From contig NZ_CP089291.1 of the NCBI RefSeq assembly GCF_022818495.1, forward strand, positions 2,745,501 through 2,809,500: 64,000 nucleotides of DNA. Direction: 5' to 3'. This DNA comes from Fodinisporobacter ferrooxydans. GTDB lineage: Bacteria > Bacillota > Bacilli > Tumebacillales > MYW30-H2. How positions within the stretch are numbered: position 1 is the stretch's first letter; each line of letters begins with the position of its first letter. The notes under the pieces were generated by a model that made no database searches, had not been told where the DNA came from, and saw nothing but the letters and a program-made list of their open reading frames with translations. Positions 33,557 through 42,091 of this stretch are shown piece after piece. Made by a program: the position numbers and the translations under genes.

Positions 33557-33719
33557 CATCCATCCTATTCTCTCTGCCGGAAAGCGTTCACTTTTGACAA
33601 GTGGATGCTTTTTTGTTTCCTGTTTTCTATGAATTTTGTCTGTATTTACATGAATGCCCGTGTCCAACCAGTGCAGCGATACATAAGGTATATTACAAAA
33701 TAGGAAGGGGGTTCACCGT

Positions 33720-34040
33720 TTGGTTCATCCTTTATATCACCAATGCCGTCAGTGTATCAATCAGCCAGTCACGATTCATTTGCTTAACGGCAAAAGCCAT
33801 TATGGCTTACTCAGTCAGGTCACGTATAATGGACTGTATTTGACCCCTGTCAATAATTACGCAAGTGTTCCAAAATCCGATAGTATGTTGCCGATTGAAA
33901 CAGCCGATCAGGGAAAAGAACGGAATGCTCCTAAAGCAGAAAAAGCCTTTTGGCCATTTTTCTTTCCATTTGCTGCATTAGCCGGATTTACGTTAGGATT
34001 TGCTGCCGGAGCTATTGCTACTAGACCATTCTATTGGTAA
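33720..34040 (+). CDS. small protein with Sm-like N-terminus and C-terminal membrane helix
   Basis: TTG 33720 follows GGAAGGGGG by 8 nt. The 106-residue product starts LVHPLYHQCRQCINQPVTIH and has a strand-turn-strand unit (LLNGKSHYGLLSQVTYNGLY) like that of the protein at 2810-3016. A charged linker (KERNAPKAEK) and a Gly/Ala-rich hydrophobic segment (FPFAALAGFTLGFAAGAIA) ending RPFYW follow. This composition is seen in spore-associated proteins of Bacillales, but I do not recognise the family. Confidence 0.65.
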   Translation: MVHPLYHQCRQCINQPVTIHLLNGKSHYGLLSQVTYNGLYLTPVNNYASVPKSDSMLPIETADQGKERNAPKAEKAFWPFFFPFAALAGFTLGFAAGAIATRPFYW

Positions 34041-34155
34041 ATATGTAAAATAAAAGAGTACCAAAACCAACCTATTTATTACAAGGTTGGCTTTCTTTTT
34101 CGTCGGTTTGCTATTGTTGCATCGATTATAAAATAAGGGACATCCCATGCATCCT

Positions 34156-35214
34156 TTAGGCAGCAACGGATACGCGTTGATGGTAGGATTTCCACCGAGT
34201 GACGATGTGTGTGGCGAAAATGAATGTCTCGATTACAAACAAAAGCAGTACAAGGTATGACGCTGCATGCAAGATGTTCATTCGAACGATGGCAAAGACT
34301 GGGTTCTGTAAAAAGCTTTCTTTCAAAGAAAGATGAATCGTAAAGGCCAAAAACATGCCGAATGTAAAATTTCGTGACCATTGGCTGACTGAATAGACAA
34401 GAATCCCTTGTTTGACTCCATAACGCTTGATGCGAACAATCGCTCGAATGATCTCAAAGGATTCGACGATCAAGAAGCAAAACAAAACCCATAACCAAAT
34501 GCCGGCGGCCACATCCTGGCTGAATGCCTTGCTGGTCACGCATGCCAAACCTGTGATCGACATGGCGCCATGTATGATGCAATTGGTGTTATCCCAATGC
34601 AGAAACACTTCTTTCTTATGGTACATAACATAGCGACTGATAATGAAAAGAAATCCTACCGCATAAAAACATATGCCGAGTAAAATGAGCAGCTTGGCGA
34701 TCCAAAGCGGCAGAGAGTTTTGGAATAAATTTTCTCCTGCTATTACAATCGATTGTACAGCTACACATGCTAATAGAATGATGCCGTTTATGCGTTCAAG
34801 TCTTGTGCGCAATGATTCCCGCCAAAACAAGTGAATATAGTTGCGGATGATTTGCACCAAATAAATCGTGATCAAACCGATATTCAGTCCAAATAAGAGC
34901 AAGGAAATTGCTTTCAACATCGGCAATTCCTTCAAGATTGCCAAAATGGTGACAGATGTTGCCGCGATCCATGTGCCGATCGCAAAGCTTTGAATCGGAT
35001 GTTCAAAATGTTTTGTCCGCATGACGCCGCGTATCGCGTCCCGAGTATAGCATGCAAACAACCCTAGCAAAAAGAAAAGCAGGACAAGTGTTGCAATGTG
35101 TCCAACTGCAAACTTAAGAAATGAAATTTGTTGAAATGCTCCGACGATTAAAATGCCTAAAGCCATCACAAACGATGCGGATGCGGTAGCTGCTTGAATT
35201 TTTATTTGTTTCAT
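34156..35214 (-). CDS. polytopic membrane protein (about 10 spans)
   Basis: The 352-residue protein has about ten hydrophobic segments with short loops, e.g. QISFLKFAVGHIATLVLLFF and HWDNTNCIIHGAMSITGLAC. ATG 35214 has GGGGGAAG 5 nt upstream; the longer frame to 35301 adds a Lys-rich, non-family-like extension. Size and topology recall TDT (TehA/dicarboxylate) channels, but no diagnostic motif is clear. I therefore leave the function open. It is monocistronic, convergent with the gene ending at 34040. Confidence 0.7.
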   Translation of the reverse strand: MKQIKIQAATASASFVMALGILIVGAFQQISFLKFAVGHIATLVLLFFLLGLFACYTRDAIRGVMRTKHFEHPIQSFAIGTWIAATSVTILAILKELPMLKAISLLLFGLNIGLITIYLVQIIRNYIHLFWRESLRTRLERINGIILLACVAVQSIVIAGENLFQNSLPLWIAKLLILLGICFYAVGFLFIISRYVMYHKKEVFLHWDNTNCIIHGAMSITGLACVTSKAFSQDVAAGIWLWVLFCFLIVESFEIIRAIVRIKRYGVKQGILVYSVSQWSRNFTFGMFLAFTIHLSLKESFLQNPVFAIVRMNILHAASYLVLLLFVIETFIFATHIVTRWKSYHQRVSVAA

Positions 35215-35565
35215 GGTCTTCCCCCAAAGCCCTGATAATTGTATCAATTTATTGTATAGCTTATTTTCTAGTAATTTTTTTGAGATAATAAATTTTCTCA
35301 AATATTTGCGGCAATTTCAATCATGAAAAAATGTGGAAACCAACATCCAAAAAATGTGCGCAAGCCAATCATTTTGTCGAATATTCCTTAGAAATCCCAC
35401 AAATGTTCTATGATTTTTCTAAAAATGAAAGATAGAATACCAGTATAGAGTTTTCAATCGATGGATTGAAAAGTTCGAAAAGTGATTCTGTTTCTCGCAT
35501 CAAAACATTTTACGGACGACAATGTATCAACAGGTGCCGTGAAATCAATGAGGAGGATATGAAAT
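35215..35565 (+). other. AT-rich intergenic region before htrA
   Basis: Divergent control region of about 350 bp between the minus-strand membrane gene and the plus-strand protease. A short inverted pair (TTTTCAATC / GATTGAAAA, 35452-35472) lies about 100 bp before the protease start and could be an operator. No convincing promoter pair or ORF is seen. Confidence 0.4.
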
Positions 35566-36777
35566 ATGGGTTTCTATAATGAGGATGCCAGCAAGGAATC
35601 TCGCCGTTCCGGTCGTGGCAAATGGATTGCTGCAGTGGTATTATCCGCATTGGTCGGTTCTGCTTCTACGGTTGCAGCAGTGCCAATTATGATAAAGTCC
35701 AACTTCATAAACCTTTCACAATCTTCTGCGGCCGGAGCCGGTTCTCTTACGAACCCTTCCGTTCCAGTGAGCAATGTTTCCGTGAAAGTCAATGACGGAG
35801 TTGTACAAGCTGTAAACAAGGTGAAATCAGCCATTGTCGGTGTTGCAAACTATGGAGCGTCTGCGAATCCGTATAGCCAAAATTCAAACATTCAAATGCA
35901 AGGCGAAGGCTCTGGCATTATTTTTGATAAACAAGGATATATCGTAACAAATAACCATGTGGTGCAAGGTGCTGCCAAGGTCGAGGTTTTGCTGCCAAAC
36001 GGCAAGAAAACGCAGGCAAAAGTCATCGGTACGGATAAATATAGCGACCTGGCCGTTTTGCAAATTCCTTCATCGTACGTCACAGGCGTAGCCACCTTCG
36101 GGAACTCGGATACGCTTCAGGTAGGGGAGCCGGCCATTGCCATCGGCAACCCGCTCGGGGAGGAATTTAATCAAACGGTCACAGAGGGTGTCATCAGTGC
36201 AACAAAACGCATGATGCCCGTGATGGATGAAGCGACAGGCCAGACTTTGAATCAACAGGCGGTGCTGCAGACAGACGCCGCGATTAATCCTGGCAACAGC
36301 GGCGGTGCCTTGGTTAATATTGAAGGGCAAGTGATTGGAATCAATAGTTCCAAAATCGCGAGCACAGGCGTCGAAGGAATGGGATTTGCCATTCCGATCA
36401 ATGAAGCGCGGCCGATCATTCAAGAAATATTAAAGACGGGACATGTAAGCTATCCTGCATTAGGCATCGGCGCAGTCGATTTGGCGCAAGTACCGAATGA
36501 ATATTTGCCGAATTTGCCTGTGAATTATGGTGTTTTTGTGATCAGCGTTCAATCGGCGCAAGCCAAGCAAAGCGGATTGCAGAAAGGCGATGTGATTGTT
36601 GCGGTGAACGGGGACAAAATTACCGATGCTGTTTCATTACATGCTGCGCTTTTCAAGTACAAAATTGGGGATACAGTGAACGTAACGGTATATCGGGGCG
36701 GGAACAAGCAAACCATGTCAGTGAAGCTTTCTGCGCTTCCTGGCCAGAGTTCAACTCCAAAGAATGCCACTCCATAA
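35566..36777 (+). CDS. HtrA-like membrane-anchored serine protease with PDZ domain
   Basis: The 403-residue protein has a short cytoplasmic tail, one membrane helix (about 20-42), a trypsin-like domain (about 80-290) with the triad His131 (TNNHVVQGA), Asp161 (KYSDLAVL) and Ser245 (NPGNSGGALVN), and one PDZ domain (about 300-390). This is the Bacillus HtrA/HtrB layout: an extracytoplasmic quality-control protease. GGAGG precedes ATG 35566 and a terminator follows. No CssRS-like two-component pair is adjacent in this window. Confidence 0.95.
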   Translation: MGFYNEDASKESRRSGRGKWIAAVVLSALVGSASTVAAVPIMIKSNFINLSQSSAAGAGSLTNPSVPVSNVSVKVNDGVVQAVNKVKSAIVGVANYGASANPYSQNSNIQMQGEGSGIIFDKQGYIVTNNHVVQGAAKVEVLLPNGKKTQAKVIGTDKYSDLAVLQIPSSYVTGVATFGNSDTLQVGEPAIAIGNPLGEEFNQTVTEGVISATKRMMPVMDEATGQTLNQQAVLQTDAAINPGNSGGALVNIEGQVIGINSSKIASTGVEGMGFAIPINEARPIIQEILKTGHVSYPALGIGAVDLAQVPNEYLPNLPVNYGVFVISVQSAQAKQSGLQKGDVIVAVNGDKITDAVSLHAALFKYKIGDTVNVTVYRGGNKQTMSVKLSALPGQSSTPKNATP

Positions 36778-36800
36778 AGGGATGCGGAAAACATGCAAAA

Positions 36801-36845
36801 AACATGGAAAAGGCCCATTTGCATCAGGTCTTTTCCATGTTTTCC
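36801..36845 (+). terminator. intrinsic terminator after htrA
   Basis: A 12-bp stem AACATGGAAAAG / CTTTTCCATGTT is followed by TTCC. The long loop can pair further (GGCC/GGT). Confidence 0.8.
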
Positions 36846-36871
36846 AGATATGGTTGTTTTACGATTGAATG

Positions 36872-37600
36872 CTAGATCTCCGGATTTTTGGGTACATGGC
36901 GGCGATGGAAATCGACGATAATTTCCCCTTGCTTATTGACAGCCAAATAAAAAACGTCAGCTAACGTTTTCCCGCCCAGCTTTTTGATTTGTTCATCCAA
37001 CCATGCTTTATCATGGCCGGTACTTATTAATTTATCATTGTCGATTTCTCCATCGATGACGATTTCAACATAAGGACCTTGACCTTTTTCGGAAAGCTTC
37101 ACACCTTGTACGAGGTCGATTTTTGACACGGATTGGGATTCTTCCTTCGGTAAAATACTCAAATTACCGGTAGGTTCCAGGATGGCAAATTCAATATCGG
37201 AATAGGAAAAATATCCTTTCTCACGCAAGAGCATCATCAATACATCCAGATTGACTTTCGTTTTTCGGAGATTTTCACGAAACATGATGCCTTTATGGAT
37301 TAAAACAACCGGTTCACCGTTGGCGATTCGACGAAATGGCCGAAATCTGAGAGCAAGTAAAGTAGCCAGAATCGATACGATGGAAAACAGGATGAGTGTA
37401 TAACACGACTGTGCCCAGTCTGACGCCGATTTGGATGCGATCATGTTGGCGGCCAGATTTCCCATTGCCGCACCGGCCACCCAATTAAAAAATGTCAGTT
37501 GTGTCAATTGCGTACTTCCGATCAAGCGAACCATGGTTAGCAAAATAGCGAAAGTCAGTATCGTACTTAACGTATAAAATATCCAGACTTGCACAAACAA
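36872..37600 (-). CDS. DUF421 (YetF/YrbG-family) membrane protein
   Basis: The 242-residue protein has three N-terminal membrane helices (about 5-85) and a cytoplasmic region with the DUF421 signature (ANGEPVVLIHKGIMFRENLR, DVLMMLLREKGYFSYSDIEF, ILEPTGNLSI), then a YetF-like domain. In spore formers, related proteins (YetF/YkjA/SpoVA-linked) are membrane proteins of uncertain role; some are spore-specific. It stands alone. Confidence 0.88.
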   Translation of the reverse strand: MFVQVWIFYTLSTILTFAILLTMVRLIGSTQLTQLTFFNWVAGAAMGNLAANMIASKSASDWAQSCYTLILFSIVSILATLLALRFRPFRRIANGEPVVLIHKGIMFRENLRKTKVNLDVLMMLLREKGYFSYSDIEFAILEPTGNLSILPKEESQSVSKIDLVQGVKLSEKGQGPYVEIVIDGEIDNDKLISTGHDKAWLDEQIKKLGGKTLADVFYLAVNKQGEIIVDFHRRHVPKNPEI

Positions 37601-37760
37601 TCACACTTTCTGAAGAATATATATACGATCCGAGAGAATATATACACGATGATTTCAACTCATGGATTTGGTTCGAATCATGCCCGTTGTTTCCAAAAGT
37701 CGGTACTGCCAGTTATGTAGGTAGTTTAACGTATGCAAACGTTTTTATTCGCAAAAAGAC

Positions 37761-37797
37761 AAAATGAGCGGTGACCGTTATGATCACGATCACCGCT
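37761..37797 (-). terminator. terminator of the YjcZ-type gene
   Basis: On the minus strand AGCGGTGA / TCACCGCT with a 15-nt inner region is followed by CATTTTGTC, 8 nt after the stop at 37806. Confidence 0.8.
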
Positions 37798-37805
37798 TTG
37801 TCCTG

Positions 37806-37925
37806 TTAAGCGACAGGCACTGTATTGCAAACAGTTGTATAGCCAGGGATGAGCAAGAAGAACAATACGAAGATGATCAAGAATACAACTGCCCAGCGAG
37901 TATATCCTCCAAATGTTCCGTACAT
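37806..37925 (-). CDS. YjcZ-family sporulation peptide (39 aa)
   Basis: A 39-residue peptide starts MYGTFGGYTRWAVVFLIIFV and continues with FFLLIPGYTT: a Gly/Tyr-rich head followed by one hydrophobic helix. This is the form of the YjcZ/YdgA-type sporulation peptides of Bacillales, including the characteristic VVFLIIFVLFFLL run. AAAAGGAG is spaced 8 nt from ATG 37925. Such peptides are made in the mother cell or forespore and lie in spore membranes or coat; their molecular role is not established. Confidence 0.85.
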   Translation of the reverse strand: MYGTFGGYTRWAVVFLIIFVLFFLLIPGYTTVCNTVPVA

Positions 37926-38179
37926 AGTTACACACTCCTTTTCAACTTTTATGATGCATCTTATACAATCGGCAACCTTCTTGAAACGGCATTTACCTAA
38001 GTTTCGCTTAAAAAGACACGGTGAGACGTCTGCGTGCTTGATTGCAACTGTTCATCGCGACGGTTCATTCGCTTGTGAAACCGATCAAATCTATGAATAT
38101 GCAGCAACTGATGATTTGCTTAAGTATCTTGTTGACGAAGATGAGAAGATGTCGGATAATACGGTTAGAATATAATCGG

Positions 38180-38234
38180 ATAGGCGATGGAGTTCGCCAT
38201 AACCGCCAATTTTGGCTGATGACTCCTGCTGACT
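38180..38234 (+). promoter_or_regulatory. fluoride riboswitch (crcB motif)
   Basis: AGGCGATGGAGTTCGCC, ATAACCGCC, GGCTGATGACTCCTGC: the conserved blocks of the crcB/fluoride riboswitch (GGxGAUGG...CCGCC...GCUGAUGACUCCUAC) are all present in order, about 100 nt before the first fluC gene. Fluoride binding stabilises the pseudoknot and permits transcription. Confidence 0.93.
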
Positions 38235-38276
38235 TGTGATTGGATGATCGCGAGTTGGTAGGGGTTTTATTTTTGG
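38219..38276 (+). terminator. fluoride-riboswitch expression platform (terminator)
   Basis: The 3' aptamer strand ACTCCTGCTGACTT can pair instead with GAGTTGGTAGGGGT, followed by TTTATTTTT. This terminator excludes the folded aptamer, so the gene is expected to be ON with fluoride. Confidence 0.75.
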
Positions 38277-38338
38277 TAAAATTTGCTTTTGATTGTTCAG
38301 ATGCTTTTGATTTTTCTGATGTTGGAGGGGAAGGAATC

Positions 38339-38707
38339 ATGAAGGATGTATTGGCAATTGCCATTGGCGGATTTGTAGGAGCGATTTTGCGTTATGTTGT
38401 CGGCTTGTGGGTTCCTCCCGTACAGTTGTTTCCATTGGGAACGTTGCTGATCAACTGGATTGGGTGTCTTTTTTTGGGGTGGTTTCTTACCATGACATTA
38501 AACAAGTGGAAAGTTCCGCCACATCTGAGGCTTGCCATTGGCACTGGCGTAACCGGCGCTTTTACAACATTTTCAACATTTTCAGTAGAAACGCTGCTAT
38601 TGCTGAAAGCAAACCATGCGTTGCTGGCCTTGTCGTATGTGGCGGCAAGCGTGGCGGGAGGCGTATTGCTCGCTTGGATCGGATTTCGGCTGGCCAAGCT
38701 TGCGTAG
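38339..38707 (+). CDS. crcB: fluoride channel FluC (CrcB), first subunit
   Basis: The 122-residue, four-helix membrane protein has family motifs GGFVGAILRYVV, GTLLINWIGCLFLGW and GVTGAFTTFSTFSVE (the central Phe/Thr polytrack of the Fluc channel). GGAAGG precedes ATG 38339; the longer frame to 38240 overlaps the riboswitch platform and is not used. Fluc channels export fluoride as dual-topology dimers. With a second, different fluC 89 nt downstream, a heterodimer of fixed opposite topology is likely, as in B. subtilis. Confidence 0.95.
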   Translation: MKDVLAIAIGGFVGAILRYVVGLWVPPVQLFPLGTLLINWIGCLFLGWFLTMTLNKWKVPPHLRLAIGTGVTGAFTTFSTFSVETLLLLKANHALLALSYVAASVAGGVLLAWIGFRLAKLA

Positions 38708-38796
38708 TGCCGATTGTTCGTAATACACAGACTTCTGTTGCAGCAGCAATTCTGTAGATTTGCGAATAAAAAAAGACAGAAAGGAAGACATGAGAC

Positions 38797-39159
38797 GTGT
38801 GGAGTATTCTCATTGTTGGTTTTGGCGGCATGTTTGGTGCAAATGCCCGACATTATCTTGGACGATTTGTCAATCTGCGCACACAAAGCAGTTTTCCCTG
38901 GGGAACCTGGGTGATCAATTTGTCAGGATCTTTACTCCTTGGACTTCTTTCCGCTTTGTTTCATTCCGGGAGTTTGCAAACATGGGCGTGGAGGCTTTTG
39001 GGTATTGGATTTTGTGGTGCATATACGACATTTTCCACATTTGGTTATGAAACGATCCAACTGTTGGAAAAAGGAAAGATCCGCGAGGCATTTCTGTATA
39101 TCGTAAGCTCTGTCTGCCTCGCCGTCGGATGTGCATGGATTGGGTATCAGTTTGGTTAA
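38797..39159 (+). CDS. crcB: fluoride channel FluC (CrcB), second subunit
   Basis: The 120-residue Fluc subunit has GGMFGANARHYLGRFV, GTWVINLSGSLLLGLL and GFCGAYTTFSTFGYET. A GTG start at 38797 is set by AAGGAAG 8 nt upstream. It is paralogous to the gene at 38339 and in the same riboswitch-controlled transcript. Charge distribution in the loops differs between the two, consistent with antiparallel topologies (inference). The stop overlaps a bidirectional terminator. Confidence 0.94.
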   Translation: MWSILIVGFGGMFGANARHYLGRFVNLRTQSSFPWGTWVINLSGSLLLGLLSALFHSGSLQTWAWRLLGIGFCGAYTTFSTFGYETIQLLEKGKIREAFLYIVSSVCLAVGCAWIGYQFG

Positions 39160-39193
39160 ATGCCCTTTCTGCTGAGCAAAAAGGGCATTTACG
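39155..39193. terminator. bidirectional terminator overlapping two stop codons
   Basis: An 11-bp stem AAATGCCCTTT / AAAGGGCATTT lies between fluC (stop on its left arm) and the GDSL hydrolase gene (minus; stop on its right arm). Confidence 0.85.
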
Positions 39194-39998
39194 ACGGGAG
39201 CAGGGAAGATAAGTCTTGCAGCATCCGGGCTGCAATCGCCTGATAACCGGCAGCGTTCGGATGAAAGTGATCTGCATATAGGAACTTGTCGCCGTTCGCT
39301 GCAAAGATGTCCAGCGTCGGTACAAGATACGTATTCGTATAGGATCGCAACAAGGTGGAAGTGCGCCCGTTCCAATCTTCTACTACGGCAGTTCCGGCAG
39401 CCCCGCCTTGCAATTGTAAAAATGGGTTGTAAAGACCCACCATGAGAATCGGTGCTTGCGAATTGTTGGCGCGCACGGTTTGTAAAATCGTATTGAGATT
39501 TTTTAAATAATGTTCTTCAGAAGCTTTTGTTTGTTCGATTGTCGGAATGGTAAAGTTTGCTACATTTCGAACCAGATCGTTGCCGCCGATCGAGAAAGTT
39601 ATGATTTTGGCAGCAGCGACTTGTTTCTGAATGGCAGGATCTTTGATCTGGTGTACAAGCTGATCCGATACGAATCCATCCACGGCAATATTGTCGACAG
39701 TTGTCTGCAAGCCTTTTTTCTCCAGGGCTTGCTGCAAATCCCCGATATATCCAAGGCCCGTTTCATCGCCATAGCCTCTTGATAAGGAATCGCCCATCGC
39801 AAAAATCCGAATCGGCCCGTGCAGGATTGTACGGCTTGTTTGTACTTGTTTTTGCAGTTGCTTAGGCTGTGTTGTCAGCGCAGAGCGATGTGGCAGCGCG
39901 GAACGGCTCAGGGCAAGTCCTGTGCCTGCAGCCAACAGGACAGTGCAACAAACAGCCAAACAGCCGATTCCAAACCATTTTAAATCCCTTCCTTTCAT
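39189..39998 (-). CDS. secreted SGNH/GDSL-family esterase or lipase
   Basis: The 269-residue protein has an N-terminal signal or anchor helix (about 8-30) and an SGNH hydrolase domain: block I FAMGDSLSRGYG (catalytic Ser), block III FSIGGNDLV (Gly, Asn), and block V DHFHPNAAGYQAIA (Asp-x-x-His). It acts outside the membrane on an ester or acyl group, for example lipid or acetylated polysaccharide. GAGGAGGG stands before ATG 39998; the longer frame to 40139 is opposite the divergent ABC gene. It resembles YpmR-type proteins of Bacillus. Confidence 0.9.
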   Translation of the reverse strand: MKGRDLKWFGIGCLAVCCTVLLAAGTGLALSRSALPHRSALTTQPKQLQKQVQTSRTILHGPIRIFAMGDSLSRGYGDETGLGYIGDLQQALEKKGLQTTVDNIAVDGFVSDQLVHQIKDPAIQKQVAAAKIITFSIGGNDLVRNVANFTIPTIEQTKASEEHYLKNLNTILQTVRANNSQAPILMVGLYNPFLQLQGGAAGTAVVEDWNGRTSTLLRSYTNTYLVPTLDIFAANGDKFLYADHFHPNAAGYQAIAARMLQDLSSLLPS

Positions 39999-40051
39999 CT
40001 TGTTCCCTCCTCGGGTATGATTATAGCATAATGAAATGGAGGGATTGTCGT

Positions 40052-41104
40052 GTGACAAAATCAGGAAATCCACCTGTTTTACAAGTTCACAGGCTTGGCA
40101 AGCGGATTGGCCGCCGAATGATCGTTCAAGATTTGTCATTTGATGTTTTTGCGGGAGAGATTTTTGGATTTTTAGGCCCCAATGGGGCGGGCAAGACGAC
40201 TACCATTCGCATGCTTGTAGGTTTAATGAAACCATCCATTGGTTCGGTAACAATCGGCGGATTTGATCTGCAGAGAAATTATGTGCAGGCGATGGCGCAT
40301 GTCGGGTGTATCGTAGAAAATCCAGAGTTGTATAAATTTTTGACGGGAAGAGAAAATCTTGAGCAATTTGCGCGGATGTCCGGAAGTGTCGATGACAAGC
40401 GAATCCGTGAAGTTGCACAACTTGTGGGACTGGAACACAGATTGGATGAGAAAGTCCGGACATACTCCCTGGGAATGAAGCAGCGGTTGGGAATTGCCCA
40501 GGCATTGTTGACGCGTCCCCAGTTGCTGATCCTGGACGAGCCTACAAATGGCCTGGACCCAAGCGGAATTCGGGAACTGCGGGAGTTTATCAAATATTTG
40601 GCGAAAAAAGCAGGGATGGCTGTTTTTGTCTCCAGTCATATTTTGAGCGAGATCGAGATGTTGTGCGATCGTGTGGCGATCCTTCATCATGGCAAAATCA
40701 TTCGCGCCGGGACTGTACGGGAGCTTTTATATGGCTACGCACCACGGACGGAATGGGAAGTGTCAAATATCAAAACGGCTCAGTCTTTGCTGCAGCAATT
40801 CCTGATCGAGGAAGGGATTGCCGATTCCATGGAACGAATGATTTGCAATCCAAATGTTTTGATGGCTGATGCCGATCATCCACCCGCTGCGGAACGGCGA
40901 GATGGGAATGACATGGGAACCATTGTTTGTGCCATATCCGATGCATGGATCCCTCGTTTAAATGAATGGTTTGTAAGTCAAGGGATCGGAGTATACGCCA
41001 TCCGAAAACGATCCGCCACGTTGGAGGAGTTATTTTTGGAAGTCACAGAAGAAGCGAATGGAGGGGAAGCGATTGGTGCAATTTCTCTATCTGATCGAAA
41101 ATGA
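40052..41104 (+). CDS. ABC transporter ATP-binding protein (ABC-2 export type)
   Basis: The ATPase has Walker A GPNGAGKTT, signature YSLGMKQRLGIAQALL, Walker B LLILDEPTNGLDP and a C-terminal extension of about 110 residues typical of bacitracin/CcmA-type exporters. The start is a GTG at 40052, spaced 8 nt from GGAGGG; the open frame extends left to 39869 through sequence antisense to the GDSL gene. Length is 350 residues. It overlaps the permease gene, forming a two-gene export unit. Substrate is unknown; such pairs often confer peptide-antibiotic tolerance. Confidence 0.92.
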   Translation: MTKSGNPPVLQVHRLGKRIGRRMIVQDLSFDVFAGEIFGFLGPNGAGKTTTIRMLVGLMKPSIGSVTIGGFDLQRNYVQAMAHVGCIVENPELYKFLTGRENLEQFARMSGSVDDKRIREVAQLVGLEHRLDEKVRTYSLGMKQRLGIAQALLTRPQLLILDEPTNGLDPSGIRELREFIKYLAKKAGMAVFVSSHILSEIEMLCDRVAILHHGKIIRAGTVRELLYGYAPRTEWEVSNIKTAQSLLQQFLIEEGIADSMERMICNPNVLMADADHPPAAERRDGNDMGTIVCAISDAWIPRLNEWFVSQGIGVYAIRKRSATLEELFLEVTEEANGGEAIGAISLSDRK

Positions 41105-42065
41105 AGCGATTAAATTGAGTAAACGCAGACGCTTTCTCCTGGTCAATCTGATTGTGATTGTGTTAATTGCATTGTTTGCATATGGACAAAAACTTGCGGA
41201 TGAACAGTTGTTTGCGAGAGTCGGAACAACACAATGGAAACCTGTCATCCGACAACAAATCTATGATTTGCAAAACCGGCAAAAAAGCTTATACATACCG
41301 GAGGAACGGAAAAAAACATACCAGGTGCAGGTGCAACAACTGCAATACGAATTGGATCATGATATCAATCCGCTGGCACCCGGCTCAGCGGCGTTTGTAC
41401 GCATCTTCATGAATCTGAGCATTTCGCTGCTCTTGCCGTTGATCGTCGTCACGCTTGCAGCGGATTTGATTTCATCGGAGTGGGGAGAAGGAACGATCAA
41501 AGCACTTTTGACGCGGCCGATTGCCAGGTGGAAGATATTGCTGTCGAAGCTGCTTACGTTACTGTTGTATGTATCGTTATTGCTGATGACAATAGGCGTT
41601 TTGGCAACGGGGATCGGCAGTTTGTTTTTTGGCTGGGGCGGCTGGGACATGCCGGTGGCTACAGGGTTTCAAGTCATCAACGGCCAATTGGATACAAGTC
41701 AAGTCATGAATATCCCACAGTGGCAGTTTATAATGGAAAGCTATGGGCTTGGTTTTGTTGTGGCAATGTCCATTGGGCTTGTCACATGTGCCGTTTCGAT
41801 TATCGTCCGGAATACGGCTGCAACGATGGGGATCCTATTGGCAGCCGTGATTGCCGGCAATATTTTAAGCCGACTCGCTTCTTCATGGGTGGCGGTGAAA
41901 TATCTGTTTTCCGTCAATTTGGGTCTCACCGGGTATCTCTCCGGACAATTGCCGCCGATTGCAGGCATGTCCCTTCCTTTTTCCATTGGCGTTTTGGCTG
42001 TATGGTCGCTCCTTGCTCTGGTCGTCAGTTTTGTCGTGTTTATGCACAGGGACATCTTGGCATAA
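41073..42065 (+). CDS. ABC-2 type permease
   Basis: This is the membrane partner of the preceding ATPase: one helix near residue 25, a long extracytoplasmic loop (about 45-110, charged, coiled-coil-like) and five further helices. The motif LISSEWGEGTIKALLTRPIA is characteristic of ABC-2/ABC2_membrane_5 permeases. The start is probably TTG 41073 (GGAGGGG 6 nt upstream); ATG 41058 lies before that site. It overlaps the ATPase gene by 32 nt. Confidence 0.9.
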   Translation: MVQFLYLIENEAIKLSKRRRFLLVNLIVIVLIALFAYGQKLADEQLFARVGTTQWKPVIRQQIYDLQNRQKSLYIPEERKKTYQVQVQQLQYELDHDINPLAPGSAAFVRIFMNLSISLLLPLIVVTLAADLISSEWGEGTIKALLTRPIARWKILLSKLLTLLLYVSLLLMTIGVLATGIGSLFFGWGGWDMPVATGFQVINGQLDTSQVMNIPQWQFIMESYGLGFVVAMSIGLVTCAVSIIVRNTAATMGILLAAVIAGNILSRLASSWVAVKYLFSVNLGLTGYLSGQLPPIAGMSLPFSIGVLAVWSLLALVVSFVVFMHRDILA

Positions 42066-42091
42066 TCGTTTGCCGATACAACCGCATTCCG

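Noticed and set aside
34156-35214. Naming the ten-span membrane protein TehA
   Set aside because: Only size and topology agree. No diagnostic TDT motif could be pointed out.
39869-40051. N-terminal extension of the ABC ATPase
   Set aside because: It is antisense to the signal-peptide region of the GDSL hydrolase gene. GTG 40052 has a proper ribosome-binding site.
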